This document shows, piece by piece, positions 41,165 to 51,293 of a DNA stretch of 64,000 nt (the first letter of the stretch is position 1; the number at the start of each line of letters is the position of its first letter). Source of the DNA: CAVSWT01 sp963775245 (lineage in GTDB: Bacteria > Bacteroidota > Ignavibacteria > Ignavibacteriales > Ignavibacteriaceae); NCBI GenBank assembly GCA_963775245.1, contig CAVZID010000015.1, positions 1 through 64,000 of the forward strand, given 5' to 3'. A program made the position numbers and the translations under genes. The notes under the pieces were generated by a model. That model was not told where the DNA came from. It searched no databases and saw only the letters and a program-made list of their open reading frames with translations.

Positions 41165-41833
41165 TTAAAGAAGGTTTTCCGAGTATACTTTTGAAATCGC
41201 CCCTGAACGTGTGTGAACATGCAGCTTACTATAAATATTTTTTAAATGATTATTTACAGTATGAAAAGATAAAAATAGCTTATCCGCAATCTGCTGTTTG
41301 GTTAAACCTGTTACGGCAAGCTGTAGTATTTCTTTTTCCCTTTCTGTCAAACCATAGTCGGACTTTTTGGGCTTTAAATGACTGAAAATTTCTAAAACTT
41401 TATGCGCAATTTGCGGACTCATTGGAGCTCCGCCGTCAATCACTTCTTCAATAGCACTTATAATTTTTTGCGGCGAGGTATCTTTCAATAAATAACCGGA
41501 AGCCCCAGAACAAAGTGCATTAAACACTTTTTGATTGTCATCATGAACAGTTAAAATAATTATATGTGTTTCCGGAGAAATGTTTTTTATTTTTTCAATA
41601 CCATCGATTCCGCTCATCCCGGGAAGATTAATATCCAGCAAAATTATTTTTGGAGGAATGTTTTCAGCTAAATATTTTAAACCATCTTCACAAGATTCAA
41701 ATGCTTTTGAACAATTCATTCCTGCTTGATTATTGATAAGCAGTTGAATAGTTCTTCTGAAATGATGATTGTCTTCAATGAGCCAAATATTAATCGTATC
41801 TTTTATTTTCATAGTCATGTTACAATATTTCAA
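41165..41833 (-). CDS. NarL/FixJ-type response regulator
   Basis: A receiver domain (about 12-130) has the acidic pair ED in WLIEDNHHF, phospho-acceptor Asp in ILLDINLPGMSG and Lys in GYLLKDTSP. A LuxR HTH follows (about 155-215), with LTEREKEILQLAVTGLTKQQ and FHTVNNHLKNIYSKL. The start may be the ATG at 41812 (MKIKDT) rather than 41833. It lies 32 bases after the kinase gene on the same strand, an obvious cognate pair. Targets unknown; the LamG/phosphoesterase gene downstream is a candidate. Confidence 0.92.
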   Translation of the reverse strand: MKYCNMTMKIKDTINIWLIEDNHHFRRTIQLLINNQAGMNCSKAFESCEDGLKYLAENIPPKIILLDINLPGMSGIDGIEKIKNISPETHIIILTVHDDNQKVFNALCSGASGYLLKDTSPQKIISAIEEVIDGGAPMSPQIAHKVLEIFSHLKPKKSDYGLTEREKEILQLAVTGLTKQQIADKLFLSFHTVNNHLKNIYSKLHVHTRSGAISKVYSENLL

Positions 41834-41865
41834 ATTTCAGTTTAACAAGCCATAGCATCTTTGTG

Positions 41866-44800
41866 CTATTTTAGCTTTTTGCTCTTTATCGGAATGGAGA
41901 ATTGGATAGTTGTTCCTTTATTTAATTCACTTATAATTTTTAAATTGCCGTTAATTCTTTTGCACGCCTGCGCATACTGGTTAATCCATTATTTTCTTGA
42001 ACGGAATTGACGATCAAACCCTACTCCAAAATCATTTATTAAGAGAGAAAATAAATTATTGCTTTCCTTTAATAATATTTCACAAGATTTTGTTTTTGAA
42101 TGACGGGAGATATTATTAATTGCTTCCTTATAAATGAGGTAGATATTTCTTCTGACTTCAAGATTAAAAATTTCAAAATTGACTTGAGGTGCTGCGATAA
42201 ATTTCCATTCAATCCCTACCAAAAGCTTTGACGCAACTTCACGCATTTTCATTAGTATATTTTTATTGAAATCATTTTGAGGATTAATAAACCAGATAAT
42301 ATCTCTTACTGATTCTATAGTTTCTTTGGCAGTATTTACTTATATACCCAGCTAGCTCTTGTTCAGATTCCTTCAATATGTTACTGCTTAATAACATTTC
42401 ACTATCAAGACTAATGCTGCTTAAATTGCTTCCGATTTCGTCGTGTAAATCACTTGCTAAATCCAGGCTTATTCTTTCAATTTTTAAAATTTGATTAACT
42501 CTAATTTTATAAATGAGGAAAATTAAACCTATAAAAATTGTTATAAGTAATAATTTAAACCACCATGTCATCCACCATGCCGGATTAATAATAATTGACA
42601 TTGTTTTTACTTTGCTAAAATTTCCATCCGGGTTAATTGCTTTAACATAGGAATTTGTATTTTCCGGATTTTATGTCTGTATAAAAAGCTGTGGTTCTGT
42701 TCCCGGCATTTACCCACCCCGGGTCCAGGCCTTCAAGTTTATATTCAAAATTGTATTTGTCAGGGTTGGTGAAATCCAATACAGCAAATTCAATTGAGAA
42801 AAAGTTTTGATTATAATTTAAAATTATTTCTTTGGTTGTAGGAAGTGCACGGGGTAAATTAGCTTCTTTATCAAATACTTTAAAGGATTTAAAAGCTACA
42901 TCAGGAACGTAATTGTTGGAATATATTGAATCAGGATTAAATGAAATAAATCCATCTAATCCTCCGAAGTACATTATGCCTAATTTATTTTTATAGCTTG
43001 CATGCCAGTTAAATTGGTTGTGTAAAATTCCATCCGTTTTGTCATAAACTCTAAATTTTTCTTTCACTGGATCAAACTTCGCAAGGCCTTTCATTGTGCT
43101 TATCCACAAATTTCCTTTTTTATCTTCTTGGATTCCAAATACAACATCATTAGGCAATCCATTTCCGGTGGAATAATTTTGAAATGTTTTTTTTATTCTA
43201 TCAAATTTGTCGATTCCGCCACTATGTGTTCCAATCCATATAAATCCTTTTGAGTCTTCCATTATACAAGTAATTTTACTTGAACTTATTTTTTCGGAAT
43301 CAGATTTATCGTGGCATATAATGAAAAAATTCTCTTTGCTTAGGATCATATTGATATAATCCGTCGAGCCAGGTTCCTATCCATAAATTATTTTTACTGT
43401 CTTCAAATAAAGCATTAACTGCAATGATTTTGGGAAGCTTAATTGAAGAAGATTTAATTTCAGGTAAATAATTGCTGAAGGATTCATCTTCCTTATTAAA
43501 AACTTCCAATGATTCATTTGTGCCTATTAAAAATTTTTTGTCATGTGTTTCAATTATTTGCTGAACCCAATTAGATTTTATTGATTTGGGATTTTTTGAA
43601 TCAACCATATAATATTTAAAAGTCTTTGATATTGGATCAAACCTGTTCAATCCGCCACTGGAAGTTCCAATCCATAAAATATTTTCACTATCTTCAAATA
43701 ATGTTACAACATCGTATGCGCTTAATTTATATTTATTGGGTTTATTTAAATCTATTCCTTCATTGTGATGTTCAATGCTGCTGCTTGTTAAATTAATTTT
43801 ATCAAAACCGTCACCGGCGTATCCAACCCATAGAATATTGCTGCCCCCTTCGATAATGCTGCTTACAACTCTTCCCCCGATACTTGTTTCCCTGAATGGC
43901 AAATATTTAAATTGCATGAAAGGGTGTGTTGCCGGAAGTTTGTTCAAACCGTCTTCTGTTCCAATCCAAAGATTATTTTGTTTGTCTTCGTAGAGCCATC
44001 TGATTTTATCAGCAATAAGTGAATTGGGATTGTCAACTTCTTTTTTTATGTGTGTGAAGAAATTGATATTACCGTCTTCAAATTTATTTATAAACAAGCC
44101 CTTGTAATCATATGTGCCGAACCAGAATTTGTTGTTATGGTCTTTTATAATTTGGCTTATCATTGCAGAGGTAGGCTGAGAATTTTCATTTAATATTATT
44201 GGGATTTTTGTAAACGTTAAACTATTAAAATCCAATTTGGTAATTCCTGTAAAAGTCCCTATCCATAAATATTTTTTTGAATCATTATAATAAGACAATA
44301 TTGAATTATCTTCGATTAAACCTTTTGTGTTTTCTTTTGTGTATTGGATTGATTTTTTTGTTTGAGGATTAAACTTAATCACTCCTTCATTAAAAGTTCC
44401 AATCCATAAGTTTTTAGAGCTGTCACTCGTTATCCAAATTATATTATTTGAGGGCAGTGAATTAGTTTTGTTATAAACTTTAATTTTTTTTGAATTAGGG
44501 GATAGACAATTTATTCCGTTATCAGTTGTTCCAAACCAAATATTATTATTGTCATCTTCCATTAAACATTGAATATAGTCATCATCTTTATTTTCCCTAT
44601 TATCAAATCGTGTGAAAGTTTCAAAGTTAGGATCAAATTTACAAATGCCTCCACCCCAGGTTCCCACCCATAAATTTCCGTTCTTTGATTCAAGCAATGA
44701 CATAACATAATTTTCAGGCAGTGAATTATTATCATTTGTAACAGATTTGAAAACTTTAAATGATTTTCCATCATATCTATTTAATCCATCTTTTGTAGCA

Positions 44801-44955
44801 ATCCATAAATAACCGTCGGAAGTTTGTAAGATAGAATTAATTGAATTGTTAGAAAGGCCGTCATCAATAGTTATTTTATCGAATTGAAAACTATTTAGTT
44901 GAGAATAAATTAACGAAGCAAATATTATGAAAAAAAGAATAATTGACTTATTCAT
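41866..44955 (-). CDS. Reg_prop/Y_Y_Y sensor histidine kinase (HisKA_3 type), multiply frameshifted
   Basis: A signal peptide (to about 18) is followed by Reg_prop propeller repeats (LWIGTxDGLNRYD, NIWFGTTDNGIN and others) and a Y_Y_Y domain (YKLEGLDPGWVNAG). A membrane helix (WWMTWWFKLLLITIFIGLIF), a HisKA_3 phosphoacceptor (SDLHDEIGSNLSSI) and a HATPase (YKEAINNISRHSKT; NDFGVGFD; NNGLTSMRRRAKEL) end it. The coding frame changes at least five times, near 43330, 42650, 42340, 41995 and 41960. Fragments are 43306-44955, 42642-43349, 42284-42601, 41989-42252 and a last piece ending TAG at 41866. It is either a poorly sequenced patch or a decaying kinase. Its intact partner regulator favours sequencing error. 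Confidence 0.82.
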
Positions 44956-45074
44956 AAAAATTCAAATCAGCTGAACCCCTTATGAACATGAGGTGAATTA
45001 TATTTTTAATTAACTTAATAAGAAACTTAGCAACAACAATAATTAGTTCAAACGAATTTTTTTCAATATACAGA

Positions 45075-47279
45075 TTACTTTTTATTACTTATAAGAAGTC
45101 TATTGTTTTTAAGTGATAGTGTCCCAATTTTAAAATCGGAAAGAAAATCAAAACCTCTTAATAACGGATTATAGGAATCCGTTAAAATATTTATAATAGA
45201 TGGATGAATAGGTATTGAGTTTATTTTTAATCCTTCAACTTCAAACTCAATATTTTCATTTTTAATAGTCCAAAGATTAACTCCAGCAGAAATGTTTAAT
45301 TTAGATTTAGGAATTTCCAAGTCAAGCTTTATTTCACCATTTGTTAAAGATAAGTTCTTTACTATGGTATTGTGATTTGAGGAAGTTTCAATATAATTTT
45401 TCAAATCATCAGTTGATATTGACATGCTGTTGAAATGAACACCAGAGAGTGAAAGTAATTGAAGACTATCTTTTTCAATTAACAATAGTGAATTGAATAC
45501 AACATTAACTAACTCTAAATTAATATTTCGAACCCGCAATCCGGTTTCTTTAAAAGCAAAATCCCCAAGGTCTGCTTCTTTGGTATTTAGAGAAATACTT
45601 TCTATGTGCCCGTGAATTGTTTCGTTAGAATCATACTCGTTAACAGTTAACGAAAAATCTTCAACTGGACGCACATATCTTTTTAAAAAATTATTTATGT
45701 GTTCTTTAAATTTTTGAAGCACTAATTTGTTTGAGGCATTTTTAGAAATCGGCGGAGTTATCTTGAATAAAACAGCTTCAGTTCCATCAGGCAATGGGTA
45801 GCTATTTATTTTTGTGTAAAGCGGATTTGGCTGTAATGAATTTTCAAAAACTCGTTTTGAAATTGCGGCGCGTTGTACAGAGTCTTCGCCTAATTTACTT
45901 GTTTTAAGTAAAACATAATTTGAAAGAAAAGGAAAACCTGTTGTCCCAAACATTTTAATAGGAAAGCGTTCTCTTTTACTGATATATTCAAATGACTGTC
46001 TATTAAAATTCATATTGTCGGGAATTATACTTAATACGGCTTTATGTTTTTTAGATTGCTGTATATCTTCATTAATCGTTTTAAGAATTTCCAATTGTTT
46101 CCAATCAGAATTATTCGGCCCATCAACAGGAATAATTGCAGTAGAAAATATTTGTGACGAAAGTAAACTCCCGATTTTTGTTGAAGCAGGAATATAAGAG
46201 ATAATTAAAAATTGTAACAATATTAATGCAATAATATTTTGATAGACAAAAGTTTTTCTTTCCGATTTTTTATAAATGAAATTAATCCACTCCAGGAAGC
46301 CTGCTGAAGATATAATTATTATTGGCGGCAGTAAGGAAATTGAAAACCGCGGTTCTTTAAAATTTATTATAGATATTATCACATAAGAACCAATAAACCA
46401 TGAATAAAGAAGTCCGTTAGTTTTTATTTTGTTTCTATAATACCATATCAATCCAATAAATAAAACAATTGCAATTAACCACGAAACTTGCGAAGGAATG
46501 ATGCTGATATAATATAATGCATTTTCAAATAAATTTCGGCTCCCCCGTTTAAATTCACCGAGTCTGCTTATAAATTGAATTAAATGTAGTGAATACCATG
46601 GTGCTGAAACTATTATTCCTGCAAAGATGCTTAAAAATACATTTGTAATTTGTTTACTTCTTGTTGGTGATTTCTTAGAAGTTTTAATAAATGAATATAC
46701 AAAAGGAACGATAAGAAAGAAAATAAAGGTCCATCGTGTTAAAACTCCAAGACCTAAACTGACTCCGAACAAAATGGAATTCCTTGTACTTTTAAATTCA
46801 TAAGAAGCAAGCAGCAAATAGATTGCTAAAGAAACCATTGCAGCCAGCGGAAGGTCAAGCATAAAGTCTCTTGAAAAATGAATTACAATGGAAGACATTG
46901 AAATTAAAAAAGCGCTAAGTATGGCTGTTTTTTTATTGTACAACCTTAGTGCGATTCCATAAACAGAGATTACAAGAACTAAAAGAAAAATACTCATCAC
47001 AAAAAATGCTATGCCTTTTGACTCACCTAAAATTTTATAGAAAGGAACAGAAACATAAGACACAAAAGGCGGATAGTACCAGGAAACATTTAAGTATTCT
47101 TTAAATAATGATTCGTCTGAATTTTCTCCAACTCTATTTGCATTAAGGCTTTCAGTTAAATGAACAGATGAATCCCAGTGAAGGGGCCTGCCGCCTAATT
47201 GATACCAGGTGATATTATTAATTAAAAGAAAGAAAAGCAGTAAAATTAAAATGAAATGCTGGCGGAGTTTGTTCACCAT
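45075..47279 (-). CDS. GT39-type membrane glycosyltransferase with a C-terminal beta-rich tail
   Basis: A 734-residue inner-membrane protein. The N-terminal ~360 residues have about ten membrane segments and the PMT/ArnT-like signature GGRPLHWDSSVHL in the first loop, where the catalytic acidic residue lies. It therefore probably transfers a sugar from a polyprenyl-phosphate donor. Residues about 380-510 are soluble. The last ~200 residues form a strand-rich region (HGHIESISLNTKEADLGDF, LRVRNINLELVNVVF) with the look of DUF2993/LmeA-like lipid-binding domains, unusual for this family. The gene is monocistronic and its acceptor unknown. T9SS substrates are often attached to A-LPS, so a cell-surface glycan role is plausible. 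Confidence 0.75.
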   Translation of the reverse strand: MVNKLRQHFILILLLFFLLINNITWYQLGGRPLHWDSSVHLTESLNANRVGENSDESLFKEYLNVSWYYPPFVSYVSVPFYKILGESKGIAFFVMSIFLLVLVISVYGIALRLYNKKTAILSAFLISMSSIVIHFSRDFMLDLPLAAMVSLAIYLLLASYEFKSTRNSILFGVSLGLGVLTRWTFIFFLIVPFVYSFIKTSKKSPTRSKQITNVFLSIFAGIIVSAPWYSLHLIQFISRLGEFKRGSRNLFENALYYISIIPSQVSWLIAIVLFIGLIWYYRNKIKTNGLLYSWFIGSYVIISIINFKEPRFSISLLPPIIIISSAGFLEWINFIYKKSERKTFVYQNIIALILLQFLIISYIPASTKIGSLLSSQIFSTAIIPVDGPNNSDWKQLEILKTINEDIQQSKKHKAVLSIIPDNMNFNRQSFEYISKRERFPIKMFGTTGFPFLSNYVLLKTSKLGEDSVQRAAISKRVFENSLQPNPLYTKINSYPLPDGTEAVLFKITPPISKNASNKLVLQKFKEHINNFLKRYVRPVEDFSLTVNEYDSNETIHGHIESISLNTKEADLGDFAFKETGLRVRNINLELVNVVFNSLLLIEKDSLQLLSLSGVHFNSMSISTDDLKNYIETSSNHNTIVKNLSLTNGEIKLDLEIPKSKLNISAGVNLWTIKNENIEFEVEGLKINSIPIHPSIINILTDSYNPLLRGFDFLSDFKIGTLSLKNNRLLISNKK

Positions 47280-47385
47280 TGAATAATCAAGGTTGTAAAT
47301 ATTATATTTTGATTTTTAGTGAATGAAAAGTAAATAAATTCATTTTAGAATAGAAATTAATTAAGATGAGGTTTTCAAAAAAAAC

Positions 47386-47417
47386 GCAGCTAAAAATACA
47401 CTTATATTATTAGCTGC
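47386..47417 (-). terminator. Intrinsic terminator of the aminomutase gene
   Basis: The stem GCAGCTAA / TTAGCTGC has a 16-base loop and is followed on the minus strand by CG and a run of eight T. It lies 32 bases past the stop. Confidence 0.8.
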
Positions 47418-47448
47418 ATCAAAAATAAATTAGAAAATTTTTATTTAA

Positions 47449-48849
47449 CTATCCCACTTCTTCAATCTCTTCAAAGTCCATATCAAATGATGTATCAGCT
47501 TCTGTTTCTTCATTGAAATATATTTGGCCGTTATTGGTTCGTATGATTTCATTCAATTGGTCTTGATAGAAAAATTTATCATGTCCCAAAGCCGGTTTCA
47601 ATTGACTCAACCAGGTAGCATTTTCATCATACTTAGCAAAGAAAGGTTTCTTCACCCAATCTGGATTTCTTGCTTGAATCAAATTAAGCACAAAAACTTT
47701 TTCACCATTAACTTCTGTTACACCTTCAATTGCGGCTTTGCCCGGAAGCGCTGACATTGAAGGCCCGCGAACAGTTCTTCCCAATCCTGAAACCTGTACA
47801 TAAGCTTCTCTAAAAATTTGATAAGCTTTTGCTAAAGGAATTTCAAAATAATTTTTTGCCCCGGTGTTTCTTTCTACAAAAAAGTAATAAGGAATTAAGC
47901 CCAAGTTCACCTGAGTTTGCCACATTCTAGCCCAAACATTTGAATCATCATTTATATGTTTGATAAGAGGAGATTGAGTTCTAATTTGTGCCCCGGTATT
48001 TCTGATTCTTTTAATTGCCTCTTGAGCAATGTCGGTTGATAATTCCTGCCAATGATTATAATGACCCATTACTGCAAGGTGTTTTCCTGAATGTACAATC
48101 TTTTCAAATAATTCAAGGATACCATCAGCTTCTTTATCAGTTACATATTTGTATGGCCAGTAAGCAACTGATTTAGTTCCGATTCTAATCGAACGAATGT
48201 GCTCAAATTCAGGTTCAAGAAATGGAAGCAGATATGCTTCTAGATTCTTTAAACCCATAATCATTGGGTCGCCACCGGTTACTAAAATATCCGTAACCTC
48301 TTTATGATTTCTGATATAATCTTGAAATCTATTTGATTCATCTGTAGCAAACTTTAAATCATTCATCCCGACAAACTGTGCCCACCTAAAACAGAAAGTA
48401 CAATAAGCGTGACAAGTTTGTCCGCTTGAGGGAAAAACTAAAACTGTTTCTTTGTATTTATGCTGGATTCCCGGAACCGGGTCATCATCTATAGAAGGAA
48501 CATTTGCCGTTAATTGCCCTGCGGGATGCGGGTTCAACTCTAGCCTGAGTGAATTTGCCAGTTCTTTAATTTCTTCATTTGAGGAGCCTCTTCTTAATGC
48601 CCATGCCATTCTATCAAATTGATTGTCATTGAGCATATCTTTTTGAAGAAATGTTAACTGGTAAATCGGGTCGTCTGGAATATTATCCCAATCAATTAAT
48701 TCTTCAATTACATAGTTATTAGTTCGGAAGGGAAGTACATGCGAAACAACTTTTAAGTTAAATCTCTCCTCAAAGCTAAGCTTTTGTAATTGAGGGATTT
48801 TCTCAATGTCTTTAATTCCATAAAACTTCATTTTTTTGGGGGTAATCAT
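47449..48849 (-). CDS. KamA-family radical SAM protein (lysine 2,3-aminomutase-like)
   Basis: Moves an amino group using a 4Fe-4S/SAM radical and PLP. The cluster motif CHAYCTFCF (CxxxCxxC) is preceded by VLVFPSSGQT and followed by VTDILVTGGDPMIMGLKNLE. The C-terminal half contains YYFFVERNTGAKNYFE and GLGRTVRGPSMS. I set the start at 48849 because AAGGAG lies seven bases before this ATG; an upstream in-frame ATG at 49047 would add 66 residues not expected in the family. The length is then 466. Whether the substrate is lysine, glutamate or another amino acid is undecided. Confidence 0.85.
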   Translation of the reverse strand: MITPKKMKFYGIKDIEKIPQLQKLSFEERFNLKVVSHVLPFRTNNYVIEELIDWDNIPDDPIYQLTFLQKDMLNDNQFDRMAWALRRGSSNEEIKELANSLRLELNPHPAGQLTANVPSIDDDPVPGIQHKYKETVLVFPSSGQTCHAYCTFCFRWAQFVGMNDLKFATDESNRFQDYIRNHKEVTDILVTGGDPMIMGLKNLEAYLLPFLEPEFEHIRSIRIGTKSVAYWPYKYVTDKEADGILELFEKIVHSGKHLAVMGHYNHWQELSTDIAQEAIKRIRNTGAQIRTQSPLIKHINDDSNVWARMWQTQVNLGLIPYYFFVERNTGAKNYFEIPLAKAYQIFREAYVQVSGLGRTVRGPSMSALPGKAAIEGVTEVNGEKVFVLNLIQARNPDWVKKPFFAKYDENATWLSQLKPALGHDKFFYQDQLNEIIRTNNGQIYFNEETEADTSFDMDFEEIEEVG

Positions 48850-48907
48850 CCTTTTCTCCTTCAATTTTGTGAGACTAAACCGTATCTGAATTCTGATATT
48901 TAGTACT

Positions 48908-48925
48908 TCCGAAGGATCCTTCGGA
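48908..48925. repeat. Perfect 18-base palindrome TCCGAAGGATCCTTCGGA
   Basis: A self-complementary sequence about 60 bases upstream of the aminomutase start. A close variant (TCCAAAGGATCGTTCCGA, minus strand) occurs twice inside the ABC transporter genes near 60082 and 60165, so this is a repeat family. Confidence 0.7.
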
Positions 48926-49050
48926 TAAGTAATGTATCTAAGCAAGAATTTATGAAAGGCATTTGCCCGATTGTATTGTAAAAACAATATAAAAAAAATT
49001 GGGATTAAATCAAGGGATTTTGAAAAATAAGCGATGTGAAAACGCAAAGA

Positions 49051-49073
49051 AAAAGCGGAATTTATCCGCTTTT
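49051..49073 (-). terminator. Intrinsic terminator overlapping the stop of the small gene
   Basis: The stem AAAAGCGG / CCGCTTTT has a 7-base loop; on the minus strand it is followed by TCTTTG. It starts at the stop codon of the gene at 49072-49236. Confidence 0.75.
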
Positions 49074-49236
49074 ATTTAATATCTGTTACTTTACTTATAT
49101 CGTCAATTTTGACAAATTTTTCATTGAACTTATAAGTTCCTTTATTTGATTTAACAGCTTTAATAAGCTTTACGTTAACACCTTCAGCTTTTTTCTTTGC
49201 TTTTGATTTATCAGCAAATGATTGTTGTTTAGCCAT
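49072..49236 (-). CDS. Small basic protein (54 residues)
   Basis: It has a strong ribosome site (AGGAGATAAAG before ATG at 49236) and an immediate terminator, so it is very likely real. The product starts MAKQQSFADKSKAKKKAEG and contains VKSNKGTYKFNEKFVKIDD. It is lysine-rich and cytoplasmic. The pattern VKSxKGxYxFxExxV recalls the small DUF4295-type proteins of Bacteroidota, but that link is tentative. Function unknown. Confidence 0.75.
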   Translation of the reverse strand: MAKQQSFADKSKAKKKAEGVNVKLIKAVKSNKGTYKFNEKFVKIDDISKVTDIK

Positions 49237-49299
49237 CTTTATCTCCTAAAAATTTGGGACGTAAATATATAAAGAAAGGGTTATAAATGAAAGACGATT

Positions 49300-49766
49300 T
49301 TAAAGCAAATCAACAAAATTTGCATTAACAATTTTAGCTAAATCTATCGGACTTATTCTAACTTGCATTCCTCTTATTCCTGCACTAATATAAATTTTAT
49401 CAAACATCTGTGCAGTTTCTTCAATGTAAGTTGGAAAGTTTTTCTTCATCCCAATTGGAGAGCATCCTCCGCGAATATAACCGGTAAGCAGCTGCAATTC
49501 TTTAACTTTTATCATCTCTATTTTTTTATTGCCGCTTGCAGCTGCGGCTTTTTTAAATTTAATTCAGCAGTAACAGGAATGCAAAAAACATTCATCCCGG
49601 TTTTATCACCTTCAGTAACAAGAGTTTTAAAGACAGAATCCGGCTCAGCATTAATTTTGTTAGCAACAGTAATTCCTGATAAATCATCTTCATCAACTTC
49701 ATAAGTGTGCAATGAGTGTGGGATGTTGTGAGCTTCTAAAATTCTAACGGCATTGGTTTTGGACAT
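49300..49766 (-). CDS. ybaK: YbaK-type Cys-tRNA(Pro) deacylase, frameshifted
   Basis: Hydrolyses mischarged Cys-tRNA(Pro). Reconstructed at about 156 residues, the normal length. It begins MSKTNAVRILEAHNIPH and has the GDKTGMNVFCIPV segment, then the family motif TGYIRGGCSPIGMKK. The frame breaks in an A6 run on the minus strand (near 49553), where seven are needed to read NLKKAAAASGNKK. Fragments are 49518-49766 and 49300-49515. A homopolymer miscall is the obvious cause. Confidence 0.88.
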
Positions 49767-49937
49767 TAGTGATTAATATTTGATTATTACTAAATGATTT
49801 TAATTATTATGGCTTCTAATTTAACTCTTTATGTTCATAATTATTAATTCGAATTTATTTTTGATTTAATAAATTTTAATACTATACAATTAAAAAGAAT
49901 TTACGATTAACAAAAAACATATTTCAAATCTATAAAG

Positions 49938-50210
49938 AGATTTTCCGATAGCTTAAATAAAATTTCAAATGAATTAAATAAAGTTTCTAATGACTTAAAG
50001 AAAGATTCCAAAGGGTTAAGCAAAACTTCCAATCACTTAAAGAGTGTTTCCAGAGGCTTAAAGAGATTTTCTAATGACTTAAAGATTGTTTCCAGAGACT
50101 TAAAGAGATTTTCCGATGACTCAAAGAGAACTTCAAGAGACTTAAAGAGAAGTGCCAATGGCTTAAAGAGATTTTCCAATGACTTAAAGATACTTTCCAA
50201 TGGGTTAAAT
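49938..50210. repeat. Tandem array of thirteen 21-bp units
   Basis: Exactly 13 units of 21 bases (273 bases) with no indel; consensus AGATTTTCCAATGACTTAAAG. On the plus strand the units read RFSNDLK, open from about 49909 to TAA at 50352 but with no ATG, GTG or TTG in frame. On the minus strand they read FKSLENL, open except for one TGA in unit 5, and an ATG at 50255 opens a short frame (MPKARFYIKKSGKTNI) one base out of register with the repeats. The remainder of the gap (49767-49937 and 50256-50565) shows no other gene. Confidence 0.8.
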
Positions 50211-50459
50211 ATTAGTTTTTCCGCTTTTTTTAATATAAAATCGAGCTTTTGGCATAATTATGGCGCAATAATATATTGTTTTAGCCCTTATAGGGGAATT
50301 TTTAATAATAGGAGAGTAAAAATTACAAGTAAAGGGGGAATTGAAATTACTTAATTACAATTCCATCAATTTAGTTTTACAAAATTGGTTCATAGCAAAC
50401 CAATGATAAATTTGATCCGTCAGAAGCCGGATCGGATTCATTAAAAAAAAATTACAGTT

Positions 50460-50510
50460 ATAAACCCAATTTCTATGGGTAAGAGCAATGTAAGAGAAAT
50501 CGGGTTTATT
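50460..50510. repeat. ACCCAATTTC palindrome, copy 3 (degenerate)
   Basis: ATAAACCCAATTTCT and AGAAATCGGGTTTAT arms are separated by a 21-base loop, longer than in copies 2 and 4. It lies 56 bases before a start codon, so it is not acting only as a terminator of an upstream gene. Confidence 0.6.
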
Positions 50511-50565
50511 AAGGTTCATAGTTCATTTAATTAATTTATTCACAAATAATATAAAGGGAGAAACG

Positions 50566-51239
50566 ATGTCTCAAAAATCGATTATCAAATTCAAGACAAC
50601 GACGCATTGCTGAAAGCAATAGACGGCAACCGCGATGCTATGACTGCCAAAGGCTTTACTGAAGCAAGATACACTGCATTTGTAAATGCATGCAACGATC
50701 TAATCCAAAAAGAAGCAGCACAGCAGAGAGCAGTAAAATTAGTTTCAGAAAAAACTACCGAGCAGGATGATGCAATAAAAGCAGTAGCATTGGTAGTGCA
50801 GCAGGTAAAGAATGCGGCAAAAAGTGCCTTTGGAAAAGACCCGGCAAAATCAAAGCTGTTTAAGGTAGGTGTAACAATTCCAAACTCAGTTAAGTCGCTG
50901 CGTTCGTTAACTGAGTATATAATACAGCTTGCAAATGAATACCATGATACATTACTGGAAAACGGATTAACACAGGAAGATATAGACGGGCTAAATTCAT
51001 CTTACGGGTTATTAGTTGCAGCAGATGCAAGCCAGGAGAATGCAAAGAAGCTGCAGGCAACGGCAACAGTGGTGCGGGACGATTCTTCTGCAAAAACTAA
51101 AGACTTAGCATTTAAAGCTAGAAGCTTTGCAAAGACGTGCTTTGCAAAAAGCCCGGAAATACTTTTACAGTTTAAATCTATTCCTAAGGGAAGGACAAGC
51201 GGGAATGGAGAAGTAGAAACACCGGCAATAATAAAATAA
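50566..51239 (+). CDS. Hypothetical helical protein with an internal duplication, frameshifted near the start
   Basis: The ribosome site AGGGAG and ATG at 50566 begin MSQK; the frame is then lost within about five codons and resumes IDYQIQDNDALLKAIDGNRD, the long frame ending 51239. About 224 residues, almost wholly helical, no signal peptide. Residues about 25-110 and 130-215 look like two copies of one unit (SAFGKDPAKSKLFKVG against TCFAKSPEILLQFKSI). Not recognised. It follows the 21-bp array and ends in a good terminator. Confidence 0.65.
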
Positions 51240-51260
51240 TTTTAAATTGTTTATTTTGTT

Positions 51261-51293
51261 AAAAAACGTCTCAAGAGTTGAGGCGTTTTTTTA
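51261..51293 (+). terminator. Intrinsic terminator
   Basis: AAAAACGTCTCAA / TTGAGGCGTTTTT (one G-U pair) followed by T-rich sequence, 22 bases after the stop. Confidence 0.85.

Noticed and set aside
48850..49047. 66-residue N-terminal extension of the aminomutase
   Set aside because: A strong ribosome site precedes the ATG at 48849, the family begins there, and the extra segment covers the palindrome at 48908.
49938..50210. CRISPR array
   Set aside because: The 21-bp units are contiguous with no spacers, vary between units, and no cas gene is in the window.
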